Assembly (NCBI GenBank): GCA_010015675.1
Contig: ML976991.1
Coordinates: forward strand, 1,031,017 to 1,095,016
DNA from: Byssothecium circinans
Lineage: Eukaryota; Ascomycota; Dothideomycetes; Pleosporales; Massarinaceae
DNA length: 64,000 bases
Direction of reading: 5' to 3'
Shown: piece by piece, positions 20,989 through 32,106 of the stretch
Numbering within the stretch: the stretch's first letter is position 1
How the letters are laid out: each line of letters starts with the position of its first letter
Notes under the pieces: model-generated
The model's input: only the letters and a program-made list of their open reading frames with translations
What the model was told of the DNA's origin: nothing
The model's database searches: none
Program-made: the position numbers and the translations under genes

Positions 20989-23506
20989 ATCGCGTTGTAT
21001 GATTTTGAGAGGAAGTATCTAGTACCACAACGGCAGCGCGCGGGGTTCAGCTGCAAAAATACATTGTTGGACAGATGAGCACCGAGAGCATGGAGAGAAA
21101 AGGATGAATTGTGTGTGGAGCCAAGCAGTTCAGGAGATGGGACTATATAGGCGAGTGGCTGAGGCTAGGCCGGATAGAGAGGGGAACCGTGCAGAACAGT
21201 TCGGTACTGTCCAGTCCAACATACTTGTGGGCGCTGCTATTACGGTAGACTAGATAAACCTAAAGAGACATGACGTAAAGCCCCATTAAGACGGCCACCC
21301 TATCAAGCCCGCTAAAATATCCTGGGCATTTTAGACCTTTTATAACTATAAGACGCGTACTAAATATATGGTATCTATTGCTCTAGCAGCAATAATGCAC
21401 GAATCAAGAGTTAAAGATCTGCTTTTATTTTCCATTTCTATCTAAAAAGTACAGTCATGCGTTAACAGTTCAGATCGAGATACACTTTCTTCAGCCCTCA
21501 GGATGGAAAGATTCGCTAAGTTTTGCTCCTACGCTCTTTTCTCTTCAATCACCTAATTACGCACAACCCTTGATAGCGCCACCGCGACGTCAGGATTTGC
21601 AAATTTCTCATCTAAAAGTAACACATTAGTGCTGACTTTGCATTCATGGACAAAAAACAAAAAGCAACCTTACCCATCTTCCTCGAAATCTGCTCTTCAA
21701 CCTCCATCAGCAAGGCGTGAAGACGCATCTAGTACTCTCCTCCGGTCACCTTAGTTTGAAGAAGGATATCCCATCCCACATCACGAATGCGAGACTTGAC
21801 AAGGTAGACCCATCTGTAGTTTTGTGTGACATGCTTCCCTTTTCAACGTTCCCCCAGACATGTTGACCTTTGACAATTTTGAAATGATAACATGCGCCCC
21901 AGATGACCCTCGCTTTTGCTGAATATACTTTCAGATTCACCGTTATTCTTCAGGTTAATGTGTGCTGGTCATAGTCTTACCTTTGATTTGGCGTTCGACA
22001 CTTTCGTTGTAAGACTGGGAAGTTTTGTTCATGTTGAACGAATTTATCGTGATCTGTTAGGAGGTGGCTCCTTCCATTGACGAAGACCAATTTTGAGTTG
22101 GAAATATTCTGCATTGCGTGGGATGAGAGGGGTCTCAGATGATAGGGATGGCAAGCTTGAGAACAGAACAAGGGAAGCAGAGGAGTGGTTATGAGGCTGA
22201 AAACTGAAGCCTTTGCCAATCCATGTCAAATAGCAACTTCTTTGCTATGGTGATTATATACCATGGATTGACAATCAACACAAGGTAGAAACCATATTCA
22301 ATCACGCTAACAATGAGATACGTAGAGGGTTGGACTCTTTTGGAAGACCATGTGAGTGTGACCTACTTTGAGCATGTATACTCAGCAAATGTTCCAATGA
22401 AGTTGTGTTGTACAGTAGAAATGACCATGGTCGTTGAGCTAAGACGGCAATGCCAGTGCATACATGCGAAGTGAATACCCTCGTCACGTGACATAAATGA
22501 CGACTTTGAGTCTCCGTAAAGAACCCCAAAATAAAGCCAGTGCCTAGAAATAAGCAAGGCCCTTCGAAAGGCATGCTTTCTCTTAATGAAGAGACTCGCG
22601 TAGAGACTAGAACACTGAATGTGCATGTTTGTGGCTAGTGCGGGGCTGGAGGGGCAGCTAGTCTTTACTTGGTTAGACACGTGCTAGATGAACAGTCTTC
22701 AGCTATACTTCCTACATCATCCAATCCATCCTCAGCCCATCGTCTCTATGTGGGCTCTTGTCAGACGCCCGACCCACTCCTAAATCGAGGTAAGGGAGCT
22801 AAGCCACCCCGTCCCCTTCACACCGTAGCCAGAACGTCTCGTTTGGACGTGAAATCGCGCAGAGAGCAAAACAAACAAACATGATTCCAGAGCGTAGTTT
22901 GTAGTCCCACGTCAGGTTTAAGAGCTCGGGATTCCGGCAAGGATGGAGATGATCGCAGATGGTTCTGAGCGCTTTTTTTGCTATTTCGCTCACCGAGAGA
23001 CAACCCGTGGCTGCCACACCGCCACTTGTTGTATAGAGGCGTAGTACGGATACTCCCTCTGGTGCCGCTCTAGCCGAACGACGGACTCAGCGCTATTGTG
23101 GAGACAGTCAAGTACCTGCTCACCTCTTTTGATACACCCCTCTCCTTTTTGCAGACGCTTTACGATCATTACGGATTTCCTACATGGATGGAACCAATTG
23201 AAGTCTCTTGATACATTCAATACAACAAGAGTTTCCCTTAGCGAACTCACTATATATGTACATTCGTACTGGAAATATGCAGGTGAGGTTGTGCCACTGG
23301 ACTTACCCTTGGCTGTGCGGGTCCCTGCCGAACTGTACCAACTCCCTGCGCCGGAGGGGCAAACGCGCATCATAGAGGAGGGGTACATAAAGCTACGATA
23401 CTGCCTCCCAGCTTAAATCTTTCTTCATTATCCACTCACTCTTCCCTCGCACTCTTCTTACAGTTCAAATCTTTGCAACAATTTCACCAACCTTTACACA
23501 TCAACA
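20989..23506. other. 2.5-kb stretch without a clear gene
   Basis: The left half is AT-rich in places (21300-21450) and includes a degenerate element at 21273-21330 also seen near 27082. From 23072 to 23416 two adjoining frames look protein-like (SAIVETVKYLLTSF in one, EVVPLDLPLAVRVP in the other). Neither has a convincing start or splice pair, so I did not call a gene. A TATATATG around 23250 and a C/T-rich leader from about 23420 probably belong to the CVNH gene that starts at 23507. Confidence 0.4.
21273..21330 (+). repeat. Degenerate repeat, copy 1
   Basis: Begins ACGTAAAGCCCCATTAAG and includes ACCCTAT then AAGCCCGC. It aligns with 27082-27140, and most of the differences are C/T or G/A. 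A relic of a dispersed element is likely; the family is unknown. Confidence 0.35.
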
Positions 23507-23930
23507 ATGTCTTTCCACCTTTCCGCCGAGGACATCCGCATCGACGACAACCACATCCTCCGTGCTCGTCTCCAGAACGTCGACGGCGAGTGGCAGGATG
23601 CTGAGATCGACCTCAACCACCACCTGGGCAACAATGAGGGTCCGTTGTACTTCACCTACTTCTACACGAAGATACTGATGAAATTGCAGGCCAAATTCAC
23701 TGGGACGGCGTGAACTTCTCCGAGTCCGTGGAGAACGTCGAGTTCCAGATCGAGGGTGGCGGCCAGGTTCCTGTCCTCCGCTGCTTCTGCAGGGACAGCG
23801 AGGGCAACGAGTTCGCTCGTGACGTCAACCTTTCCGAGCGCATTGAGAACCAGAACGGCCAATTCGTCTACAGTGAGTTTTACATCCAGGCTAAGCCGTG
23901 GGCACGGACTTACCTTTCGGCTCAGACTAA
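23507..23930 (+). CDS. Cyanovirin-N homology (CVNH) lectin-like protein
   Basis: Predicted 106-residue CVNH-domain protein; fungal members are small carbohydrate-binding proteins. Exons 23507-23639, 23690-23872 and a very short last exon 23926-23930. The sequence follows the family layout: [25 protein letters not shown], then the repeat half with [10 protein letters not shown] and ENQNGQFVY. There is no signal peptide, so it is probably intracellular. The final exon supplies one residue and the stop after a GTGAGT donor, giving the usual domain length. If that intron is retained, or a later acceptor is used, the frame runs on for tens of residues, so the C-terminus is the least certain part. 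Confidence 0.85.
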
Positions 23931-24166
23931 ACGATATGACCGAACCATCCGCCGACGATACCGAAGAGCCGAGAAACACAATTGGGGATCGGAGACGGTT
24001 ACACACTTCACGGCGTGATATAGATGATGGAACGGATACTATATGAACGATTCACACAGCTAGGGTAGCAATGCCTTGAGCGGACGAAATGAAAGGAGTG
24101 AATACACATGCTTGGTCTTCCTCTGTAAGGGTTCTGTTATCCTGCGGGCCCTTCCTTGTCTTATTA

Positions 24167-25486
24167 TTACACATGGCTCTCTATATGCCCAATGCAATAT
24201 CCCGTGAAGTTATACACACTGAAAATTTGTCCGGGCAACATGCTGTTCCCGCCCACTGTCTCCACTAACGAATTAGAGTAAGCTTTGCTAGAAGTGGTCC
24301 TATTGCCCACATAACTCATTGCCAGGCCAAAGAAATTCGGGTTCCTCCACAATACATCCAGCTTCCCACAGCCCGTATTTTTCGCCCCCAAGATACTTGA
24401 ATACTTTCCCCACGGATCTTTGTTCGTCTCAATACATGCCACTATGATCATAATGACCATATACCCTACAAGCAGGAAGGTATAAACCTTGTACCAAAGC
24501 TTGGAAATACAAGGAATGATTGTCGTCGTTGTCTTCCCCTGGAAAAAATAAACGCAGTAAAGCACGAAGGATATGGTGAGCAAGAAGAGAAAGAAAGAGA
24601 TGACGAGCAAAGCAGTCATGGAGTATACAACTTCAACGTTCTTCCCGGCGAATAGGGTCAAGGGAATGGTGTAACTGATTGGTATTACCCAGATTCCCCC
24701 AACCATCATTAGGTAAAGCATCCGAAAAGTGCGGCTAGGCCAAGAGCTTCGAGGGGGTTTGAATCTGCCTTCTAACTCAAAGGCCTTCATCAAACAGGGG
24801 TCCAGATTGTCGTACGAGTTGATAGCTTTGAGGTGGCATTGAGCGGTCACCGAGAAACTGTTTTCCTGTGGACTGGTCGCTCCCCGGAGATTTTCTGGCA
24901 GGCTGTAGAAGAGATCTTCAGTCAGCCAAGTCGCAGCGAAAAAGCGCAAAAGACCAAGGATGGCAAGAGGGAGGAAGATGTTGTCCACGGCAAAGGCGTG
25001 AACAACTTGAATACCGTAAGATTGACCGAGCGATGCTGCGAGAGTGTATAAAGCACCTAGTCCCTGTAGTGTCGTAATAACCGTTTTCAGCACGGTCCCG
25101 GAAACAACTCGAACGTGAGTACAGTCCGGCAGTCGTACACAGTACGGAATAGCTGTAAGGGCCAATTGCTCACTTCCGTCCCAGCCATTCGTTGTCCAGA
25201 AAATAGCGTTGCTGGATGCAAGATCGTAATTGTTCCAATCTATAGCACGAATACGTCGATCTGTGATTGCCGCGTAGCGCCAAATAATGGATGTGGGATT
25301 GTAGTGGCATAGATAGTCATGCCACTTAGGACGGGTTCGAGATATATGTGATACCGGGGGAGTGCCGGAGACGACGTGAGCAATCAGTGGTGAGAGACAG
25401 ATTGTGAGAAGCGACATCCATTCGGGGAAGGAGATGCATTGGCTGTAGTAATGAAGCGCCCGTACTTCGTAGGATAGTGAAGGCAT
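24167..25486 (-). CDS. Multi-pass membrane protein, unknown function
   Basis: Intronless frame of 439 residues from the ATG at 25486. About six hydrophobic segments are visible: near the N-terminus, at TVLKTVITTLQGLGALYTLAA, at FLPLAILGLLRFFAA, and three in the C-terminal half (YLMMVGGIWVIPISY, ALLVISFFLFLLTISFVLY, FLLVGYMVIMIIVA). Trp- and Cys-containing loops lie between them. The open frame extends further upstream without an ATG that precedes a sensible promoter. A TATATA at 25579-25585 in the minus orientation supports the start at 25486. I do not recognise the family; secretory-pathway or plasma-membrane location is inferred only from the helices. Confidence 0.65.
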   Translation of the reverse strand: MPSLSYEVRALHYYSQCISFPEWMSLLTICLSPLIAHVVSGTPPVSHISRTRPKWHDYLCHYNPTSIIWRYAAITDRRIRAIDWNNYDLASSNAIFWTTNGWDGSEQLALTAIPYCVRLPDCTHVRVVSGTVLKTVITTLQGLGALYTLAASLGQSYGIQVVHAFAVDNIFLPLAILGLLRFFAATWLTEDLFYSLPENLRGATSPQENSFSVTAQCHLKAINSYDNLDPCLMKAFELEGRFKPPRSSWPSRTFRMLYLMMVGGIWVIPISYTIPLTLFAGKNVEVVYSMTALLVISFFLFLLTISFVLYCVYFFQGKTTTTIIPCISKLWYKVYTFLLVGYMVIMIIVACIETNKDPWGKYSSILGAKNTGCGKLDVLWRNPNFFGLAMSYVGNRTTSSKAYSNSLVETVGGNSMLPGQIFSVYNFTGYCIGHIESHV

Positions 25487-25788
25487 GGCAGCGACTAGGG
25501 AGGTGAATTGCAAGGGAAGGGAAGGGAAGAGAAGAGAAGATTTTTCGGATGATTTCAGCAATACATTGCTGGAACTGCTATATATTCGAACCCACACATC
25601 CATCTGCTGTTCCGAAACCAGGCCTCCAGATTTGAAGTTAGAGATAGTCGTACAACAGCAGCCATACAAGCTACTGACCAATAAGGCTTAGGGTCCAATT
25701 TCACTAGTCGCTGCTGCCTTGGGGCCAAAACCAAAGCCAACACCAGACGAAAACACCATCACCACAACACCACAATCATCTCACCCAG
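25487..25788. promoter_or_regulatory. Divergent promoter
   Basis: About 300 bp between the minus-strand membrane protein and the plus-strand TPR-like gene. TATATA at 25579-25585 is placed for the minus gene. A CACCA-rich, CT-rich stretch just before 25789 resembles a fungal leader. Confidence 0.4.
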
Positions 25789-27018
25789 ATGTTCACCAAC
25801 AATCTCCACACGTTAGACAGTGATGTACTCTTCGAACTGCTGACTTCATGTCCGGATCTCACTACTCTCCACAGCCTCATCAGCACACACTCGACCCTCT
25901 ACCATGCCTTCAACAACCACCGCCGGCTCATTCTGAAACGTGTATTTTTAACACAACACCTATTAACTCATCCACGCATCGACCACGCTCGAACGATAAC
26001 AAATGCAGCCACCTACATTTCGAAACTCAAGAACATCGGTCCTGCGGACAGCGCCACTCTTCGCGAAACACTTTGGCCTGACATCGAGACCCATGCCGGC
26101 AGTAGACAAGTTTCAAAATGGGGCGCTGGGCTGCTTTCATGTTATCAGCGAGCGGAACTGACTACCGAAGCCCTAGCTTTGGTCAAGAAAGCAACGCGCC
26201 TTCTCATGCGCCAAACTGCGAAGGAATTCCGCCACATCGAAACCAAAAAATTCTTTGAATCCGCTTTCATAACCTACATGAAAGCAGGCCAGCTTCAAGA
26301 AGCCATTGCCCTCCAAGAGAGCGCTCTCCAGTACATAAACCCACGATCACCAGTCCACGCTGTCTGGTCTAAAGAACTCGTCGCAAAGTACATCGCCAAC
26401 AACGAACCCGCGCGAGCACGGAAACTGCAGCAGGATACCTGGGATCTTTACGCCGCCATATCACCGAATAGCATCATGGCGCTAGATTGGGCACGCTTGC
26501 TCGTCCGCGAAGTCCAGTCCGCAGGCCACCACGAAGAAGCATTAGCCTTCCACCAAAAGGTCCGGCGCTCCCTTGACCCTACCAAAAACCATTACATTGC
26601 CTGGTCCCGGCAGCACATCCTGATGGCGCAGAAACTCGGCAAAGAAGACGAGGCCCTCGCGACCATCGAGGAAGTATGGCGTCGTCTTCGTCCGGACAGT
26701 ACGGGGTACTATGCATGGACTGCACAGCTGAGCAAGGCGTTCGAGGATATGGGGAGGATAGCGGATGCGATTGGTGTGTTCGAGAGTGCGTGGGAGGCTA
26801 ATGGGGCGGTGTTGGCGAGGAATCCGAAGGATGAACTTTGGAGATATCGGACGAGGCTTACGGGATTGCAGCTTGCTAGGGTTTATCGGCGGTATGAGAG
26901 GGAGGGAGATGCGGGGGCGATAGAGAAGAGTTGTGAGGATCTTGATGATCAAACAGTGGAAGCGGCGCTTGTTGGAAACAAAGAATCTAAAAATTGTGTA
27001 ACGTTTGCTAGTAGATAG
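25789..27018 (+). CDS. Helical-repeat (TPR-like) protein
   Basis: Intronless 409-residue protein. The first 50 residues (LDSDVLFELLTSCPDLTTLHSLISTHST) resemble the short N-terminal F-box-like helix module common in fungal proteins. Residues 110-390 form successive helix pairs with TPR-like spacing (EALALVKKATRLL, EAIALQESALQYI, EALAFHQKVRRSL, EALATIEEVWRRL, DAIGVFESAWEA), each about 40 residues apart. Such proteins act as scaffolds or in protein turnover; no enzyme motif is present. The 3' part is more G-rich than the 5' part, which is common in this window. Partner unknown. Confidence 0.7.
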   Translation: MFTNNLHTLDSDVLFELLTSCPDLTTLHSLISTHSTLYHAFNNHRRLILKRVFLTQHLLTHPRIDHARTITNAATYISKLKNIGPADSATLRETLWPDIETHAGSRQVSKWGAGLLSCYQRAELTTEALALVKKATRLLMRQTAKEFRHIETKKFFESAFITYMKAGQLQEAIALQESALQYINPRSPVHAVWSKELVAKYIANNEPARARKLQQDTWDLYAAISPNSIMALDWARLLVREVQSAGHHEEALAFHQKVRRSLDPTKNHYIAWSRQHILMAQKLGKEDEALATIEEVWRRLRPDSTGYYAWTAQLSKAFEDMGRIADAIGVFESAWEANGAVLARNPKDELWRYRTRLTGLQLARVYRRYEREGDAGAIEKSCEDLDDQTVEAALVGNKESKNCVTFASR

Positions 27019-27081
27019 TAATATACAGTTGAGGCGGGTATTAGACACTGGTATCAAATGGAAAGACTCAAGTCACTTCTA

Positions 27082-27140
27082 ACGTAAAAGCACCATCAAG
27101 TCCGCTACCCTATTGAGCTGGCCATTTTTGCTTGGCAAGA
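27082..27140 (+). repeat. Degenerate repeat, copy 2
   Basis: Begins ACGTAAAAGCACCATCAAG and includes ACCCTAT then GAGC. It matches 21273-21330 with mainly transition differences. It lies directly before the AT-rich junction where the truncated gene fragment starts. Confidence 0.35.
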
Positions 27141-27165
27141 AAACAACATTAAGATATCTTAATAA

Positions 27166-27696
27166 TTATTTAACTACTTAAATTATGGACGTTGGGTCCG
27201 CCTGCCCGAGCTTCTAATCCTCAGCGCAGGCGAGCTAGCAGACATTGGACCGAACATATTGGATTCTACCAGCCCAACATCCTTCATCGAGCTCGCTGAA
27301 GATCTGACGAACAAAGCCGTCCGCACTTGTCTAGGCAATCCACAACTTTTCCCTCCAGAGAGCAAGACACACATTATTTGTGCAACACTCAACAACGACG
27401 TCACTGCCCCCGAGCAACTGCGTGCCATGCATCGCGGCGCCAGATCGCTGCCGCATGCTAGTCTTCAGTGGCACTACGAGCGTGCGCCCGCAGCATTCAT
27501 CGACAACGAGACACATCTGGGAACATTCTTTATCGACGGGCGAACTGGATCGCCTCGGGTCTACGTGGAGGATAGAGATATCACAGACGTTCCCGCGACT
27601 GCTCCAACATGGAGAGTCGCTGTTGAAAATGGACAAACGCGATATCAACTCGTGATCAGTAATATTGTCATTGAGTCGCAAATCAATCCTCCATAA
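27166..27696 (+). pseudogene. 5'-truncated gene fragment
   Basis: An open frame to the stop at 27694-27696 has protein-like composition and C-ending codons from about 27190 (LPELLILSAGELADIGP through to RYQLVISNIVIESQ), but no ATG near its beginning. The first in-frame ATG is at about 27427, well inside the coherent segment. Just upstream, the DNA turns abruptly AT-rich (27150-27185). I read this as the 3' part of a gene whose 5' end was lost by insertion or rearrangement. An unseen 5' exon further left is the alternative, but the TPR-like gene ends at 27018 and leaves little room. No family recognised. Confidence 0.45.
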
Positions 27697-27792
27697 ATGG
27701 GTCAGTCAGTAGCCATGAATATCATTGGTCTTGGATAGCTTGAGCTATATCTGCACGAACGCGCGCGATGTGATGATGAAGCATCCTCGAGT

Positions 27793-29954
27793 CTATCGGC
27801 TCAAAAGCCGTACAGTCTCGGATCGTTGCTTGCTTTCCGCCACATCCAGAGCTGTGCGGCCTCTGTTGGACACTACCGTAGCGTCGGCACCTCTTGAAAG
27901 CAGATACGCCACAATGTCATCTCTGCCCTGCTCAGCTGCAGTGAATAAAGCTGTTCCGGCTTCCCCCATGCCCCATTCTAGCCATGAACGCGCATCATTT
28001 CGGAACATGATGCTATCGATCGGACAACCTAAGTTTAGCAGAAGCTCGACAACCTCAAGGCTGTCTTCGCCTCTCCTTTGCATAGCGATATGGAGAAGCT
28101 GTCCTTGCTGAATGCCACTACTGCGGTTGAGCAACAGTCTGACTGTTGACATCGAGGCTCGGTGGATCGCTACCGACACCGAAGTGATGTCCCACTCTCC
28201 TCTCGCGTCGGCTGAGGCTCCCTTGCCCAGCAGCCAACGAGTGAAATGCTCGTCATAGACGAAGCTCCTGACCATCGTTAGCCGAGCCGGTTGTGCATTG
28301 TTGGCGTGCTTACCCTAGCCGCGGATATTTCGAACCTTCATCTGATTGATTGACATCCCAGCCGAAATCGATAAAGATTTGCGCTGCAGCTGGCGACTTC
28401 GCGCATGAGGTCACCAGGTGAGGCGTCCAATTCTCGCACAGGAACAGAAGAACATCAAGGTGGTTGTTCTTGGCTGCACTACTGAACGCACCGGAAATGC
28501 CGACGGCTGCAGTACTGAACGCACCGGAGACGCCGGCTCGCACAGCATTGAAGATGTTGATAACGTCGGCAAGCTCGCCTGCTCTGACAGCTGCGCGTAA
28601 ATTTTCCACTTGGGCTGACACTGTAAGCGATTCGGTGGGTTCTGCTATCATATAAGAGGTCGTGTCTGGGAGCATCAGACGCGCAATATCAGTGAAGCGC
28701 GTTGGAACCTCTGTACTGACGGAGCTGACGCCTGCAGCATTGAGCAGGTGCAGAATAGCTTCTGACGCCTTTCCAGACACTGCGCCGGCGAGAGCTAGAA
28801 GTAGTGCGCGTCGGTCATTTTGTAGGAATGTTAAAAGGTCTCTTAAAACTTCCATGTTCCCGAACCATGCGGCCCAAAAAAGACTTTCTGCGTGATGCGT
28901 TGTGTTACAGACAGAGAGGTGAGGCAGTATGACCTGGAATATCTCGTCATGGTTTTCCAAACATGCATCCTTTAATGCTGTCGCGAGCGAGGTTTCTCCA
29001 ATGTCTGGTCGATTCTCGGTTAGGATGCGTTGGAGCAGTTCACGCTGATCATATTCTGCAGCCGTTCGCACGAGACGAAGCCAGAACTCTGTCTTCGCTG
29101 CTGGAGTAAGGTCTCGGTTTCTGAGAACCAACAACCGCTTCACGGATGCTGCCTGGCTGTTCTTGACCATGCGGATGATGGTGTCATCGTACGTAGACCT
29201 GGCGATGCGGTCTCTGTGATCAAGCAGCTTAGCCAGCACGCACAGGTGACCAGCGGCAGCGGCAGCCTCGATGGCGTTCATGAGGCGAAGTCCAACAAGC
29301 CGTTCGTAGGTGTCCCAGGACCAGTGGTCAAGCAGAAGTTGTACCATTGCCAGAGATCCGGACGACGCCGCGGTAGCCAACGCCTCTCCAAAAAACGGCG
29401 TGTTCGAAGCAGGGTTGGCTCCATCCTTGAGGAGCTGTTGTACCGTACCGCTCTCTCCCGCGCCGATAGCTGCTATGAGAGCATTGTCTTTGATCTCTTC
29501 AAGTGGGAGGCATCTCTGTCGCTCCGTGGTAAGGCAATCAAGAAGCCTCCAGTATATCATAGTTCTTGCTGCCGATGTTTCAAGAATTTGTATGTATCGG
29601 TTCCGGAATTCAGACGTGGTGCAATCGGTGAGGTAATCCGCTGTGCGATTGATGGCGTAGCACAGCAACAAGTCATTGGCATTCCCAAGCAACATCTTGG
29701 AGTGAACAAGTTTGCGTGCCATAGACAGGCCCAGTTTCCTCTCAAGAAGAACCTCTTTCGGTAAGCGGAAGATCGAACTCTGTACGGCTTCATTGAACTG
29801 GCCTAGCTCTCGTCAGTTTGGGCGTTTGATAGGTGTTCTGAGGCGGCATACGGCATGTTTCCCGGAATTTGATAGCGCGTTGCAATTCGGTGCGTTGCAC
29901 AGCGATGTCAATCACAATTTGCAAGAGCTCAACCGGCAGCTCGAGTATGGACAT
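27793..29954 (-). CDS. F-box and ankyrin-repeat protein
   Basis: Predicted 688-residue protein from three exons: 29954-29852, 29802-28314 and 28267-27793 (introns 49 and 46 bp, GTATGC and GTAAGC donors, CTGAC and CTAAC branches). The start MSILELPVELLQIVIDIAV is a typical F-box, through which such proteins dock to SKP1 in SCF ubiquitin ligases. From about residue 120 there are ankyrin-like helix pairs (DNALIAAIGAGESGTVQQLLKDGAN; the clearest copies are at the C-terminus, GTALFTAAEQGRDDIVAYLLSRGADATV). The repeats would select the target protein. Both introns restore frame across motifs that would otherwise be broken. Target unknown. Confidence 0.82.
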
Positions 29955-30983
29955 TGCAAACGATAATGCAGTGCGGTGCTTTTTGATGCAGGAGGAGTGT
30001 TTGGGAAGATAGAAAGCTGGGCTGACGCGCGCAGGCTGATCTCGGGTAAAGTGGGGCCCACTCTGGCGCATGAGAAGCGGGATGAGAACGCGGCGCGAAA
30101 ACAGTATGTAAGCTATAAGTATTTAACGCTCTTAACAAATTGAACGACTTAAATTACCTTCATTGGATCTTGTAGGGTTGAAAAGGCTGGCTTTAGTAAA
30201 CTGGTGTTAAAACCCCGTTACTACTATGGCGGAGCAATACATCTTATGAATACGTAAAAGCAATTCTGTTATTAGCTTAGTGCCGACCTTCTCTACCATA
30301 CGAGGAACGAACATGACTTCCATCCAACTAATCCTCCATCTCTTTCGTCAAGCTAGGAATTCTTGAGGCTAAATTTCCCCCAATTATAAGCTATCCGTAC
30401 GAGATAGCTAGTACGACAAGTTCTTAGGAATATAACTTTATGCTAGTAAAAGCTGCGTACTTTAAGTCCTTTATGTGACTAGTACAAATAAAATAAGGTG
30501 CAATTTCAAAAAAAAACAAAAACAAATGCTGTCACTGACAAAGCATCTCAGAATGCTCACCTCACCTGTATATCTACCTACACTAAAAGTAATCCCAATG
30601 TCGCAATCAACGTATATCCGAGCTCAACGAGCTGTGATTCCTCACTGAGAAGAATGCACTCGGACTGGGTATGGGAAAAAGATCATTGCATAATCTCACA
30701 TCTTATTCAGCACAAAAATGCCAGCAATGACTTCAAACTACCTTAACTCAAGTGGGAGTATATTCTTGTTAGAATTTTACCGAAGCGCTGATCATCCATC
30801 GGTTTAATCCATCGGCATTTGCGCCAACTACTTCCGATGACCCACAATGCAATCCACACGCCTGGAAAGATAAGAGACGGAAGCCGCAGGAAACTTTAAC
30901 TGTTAATAGACGTATCTTGGTATTAAGTCTATTTCTAAGCCCTTCGGATTGATCCTGACTCGCGAAACCCGAATAGAAAGAGA
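29955..30983. other. AT-rich intergenic stretch
   Basis: About 1 kb between the F-box/ankyrin start (minus) and the FAH-family start (plus), so it carries both promoters. It is AT-rich from 30100 to 30780, with no convincing coding frame. The 11-mer ACGTAAAAGCA at about 30256 matches the start of the repeat at 27082, a weak hint of a third decayed copy. Confidence 0.4.
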
Positions 30984-32050
30984 ATGGGTTCTATGCTGAC
31001 TCCGACTGCGAGCGGTATGCCGACGGTACGTGAGATGCAGGGAAATATTTTTTTTGAAGAGAATGTGACTGAGGGGTATAGACGTGGGATCGACTTATTC
31101 GCTTCATCGCAAAGGAAGATCAAGCCGAGCATATAGGCCAGCCGGTTGATGCATCACTTGACAGTAAGCTCCCTCCAGCGACCGGCGACCACCTAGACAT
31201 TTCTATGTCTTAAACCTGGGACTATTTCTTCCAACCCAATTCACTAACACATCACACAGTCGGCGCGGCCCTAGCCTCCAACCGCGAAGTAAAAGTCCAC
31301 CTCTACACAGGAACTTCCATCCTCGACCTCTCCACCCAACCCACAGAAACAACCCTAACAATCGCAACACTCCTCCCGCCTCTCGCAAAAACTGAAGTCG
31401 GCACAATCCGCTGCATCGGCCTCAATTACCGCAAATACGCCAAAGAAATGAACCTCTCACTGCCCGACTACCCCACACTCTTCTTCAAACCCTCCACCTG
31501 TCTCGGCGCACCGAACGCTCCGCTGGTGATCCCGCACCAGGCGACAGACGCACAAGCGGACTACGAAGCCGAGCTCGCCATCGTAATCGGCAAAGCAGCG
31601 AAGAACGTGCGGAGTGAAGAGGCCATGGAGTACGTACTAGGATATACATGCTCGAACGACGTTACGGCGAGAAAACACCAGTTCCGCGGTGCGCAGTGGG
31701 GTTTCGGAAAAGGCTTTGACGGATTCGCGCCTATTGGTCCATGTATCGTATCTGCGCAGTCAATCGCAGATCCAGGGGAAATCGAGTTGAAGACGGTTTT
31801 GAACGGGGAGACGATGCAGCAGAGTCTTGCTAGTGATATGATTTTCTCGATACCGGAGATCGTGGCGTATTTGTCGCAGGCTACGACGCTGGAACCTGGG
31901 ACTGTTATTATGACGGGCACGCCGCATGGGATTGGCGTGAGCAAGGATCCGCCCGTGTGTTTGAAGCCGCGGGATGATTTGAGGATTGTGATGAGCCATG
32001 GGTTGGGTAGCTTGGTGAATACTGTAGAGTATGAAAAGACGCCGATATAG
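30984..32050 (+). CDS. Fumarylacetoacetate hydrolase family protein
   Basis: Predicted 304-residue member of the FAH superfamily, metal-dependent enzymes that hydrolyse or decarboxylate beta-keto-type acids in aromatic or sugar-acid breakdown. Exons 30984-31025, 31082-31163, 31260-32050. The first exon is tiny: MPT from the ATG at 31017 joins directly to TWDRLIRFIA, the usual family N-terminus. An in-frame ATG 33 bases earlier (30984) is taken here as the longest form; 31017 fits the family better. Conserved parts are RCIGLNYRKYA, DYEAELAIVIGK (metal-binding acids), GYTCSNDVTAR, FDGFAPIGPC and GTVIMTGTPHGIG. It appears intact, in contrast to the regulator and transporter beside it. Confidence 0.87.
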
Positions 32051-32106
32051 AGAGGGGAATGTTAGAGCATCGGGTCCTGTGTGATGCTGTCGAGTACTTG
32101 CTCCCA

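Noticed and set aside
25560..25681. Upstream extension of the multi-pass membrane protein
   Set aside because: The extended frame begins with a non-ATG codon, and a minus-strand TATA box lies within it.
29030..29764. 244-residue open frame on the plus strand
   Set aside because: Antisense to the F-box/ankyrin gene; Cys/Arg/Ser-rich translation without a domain.
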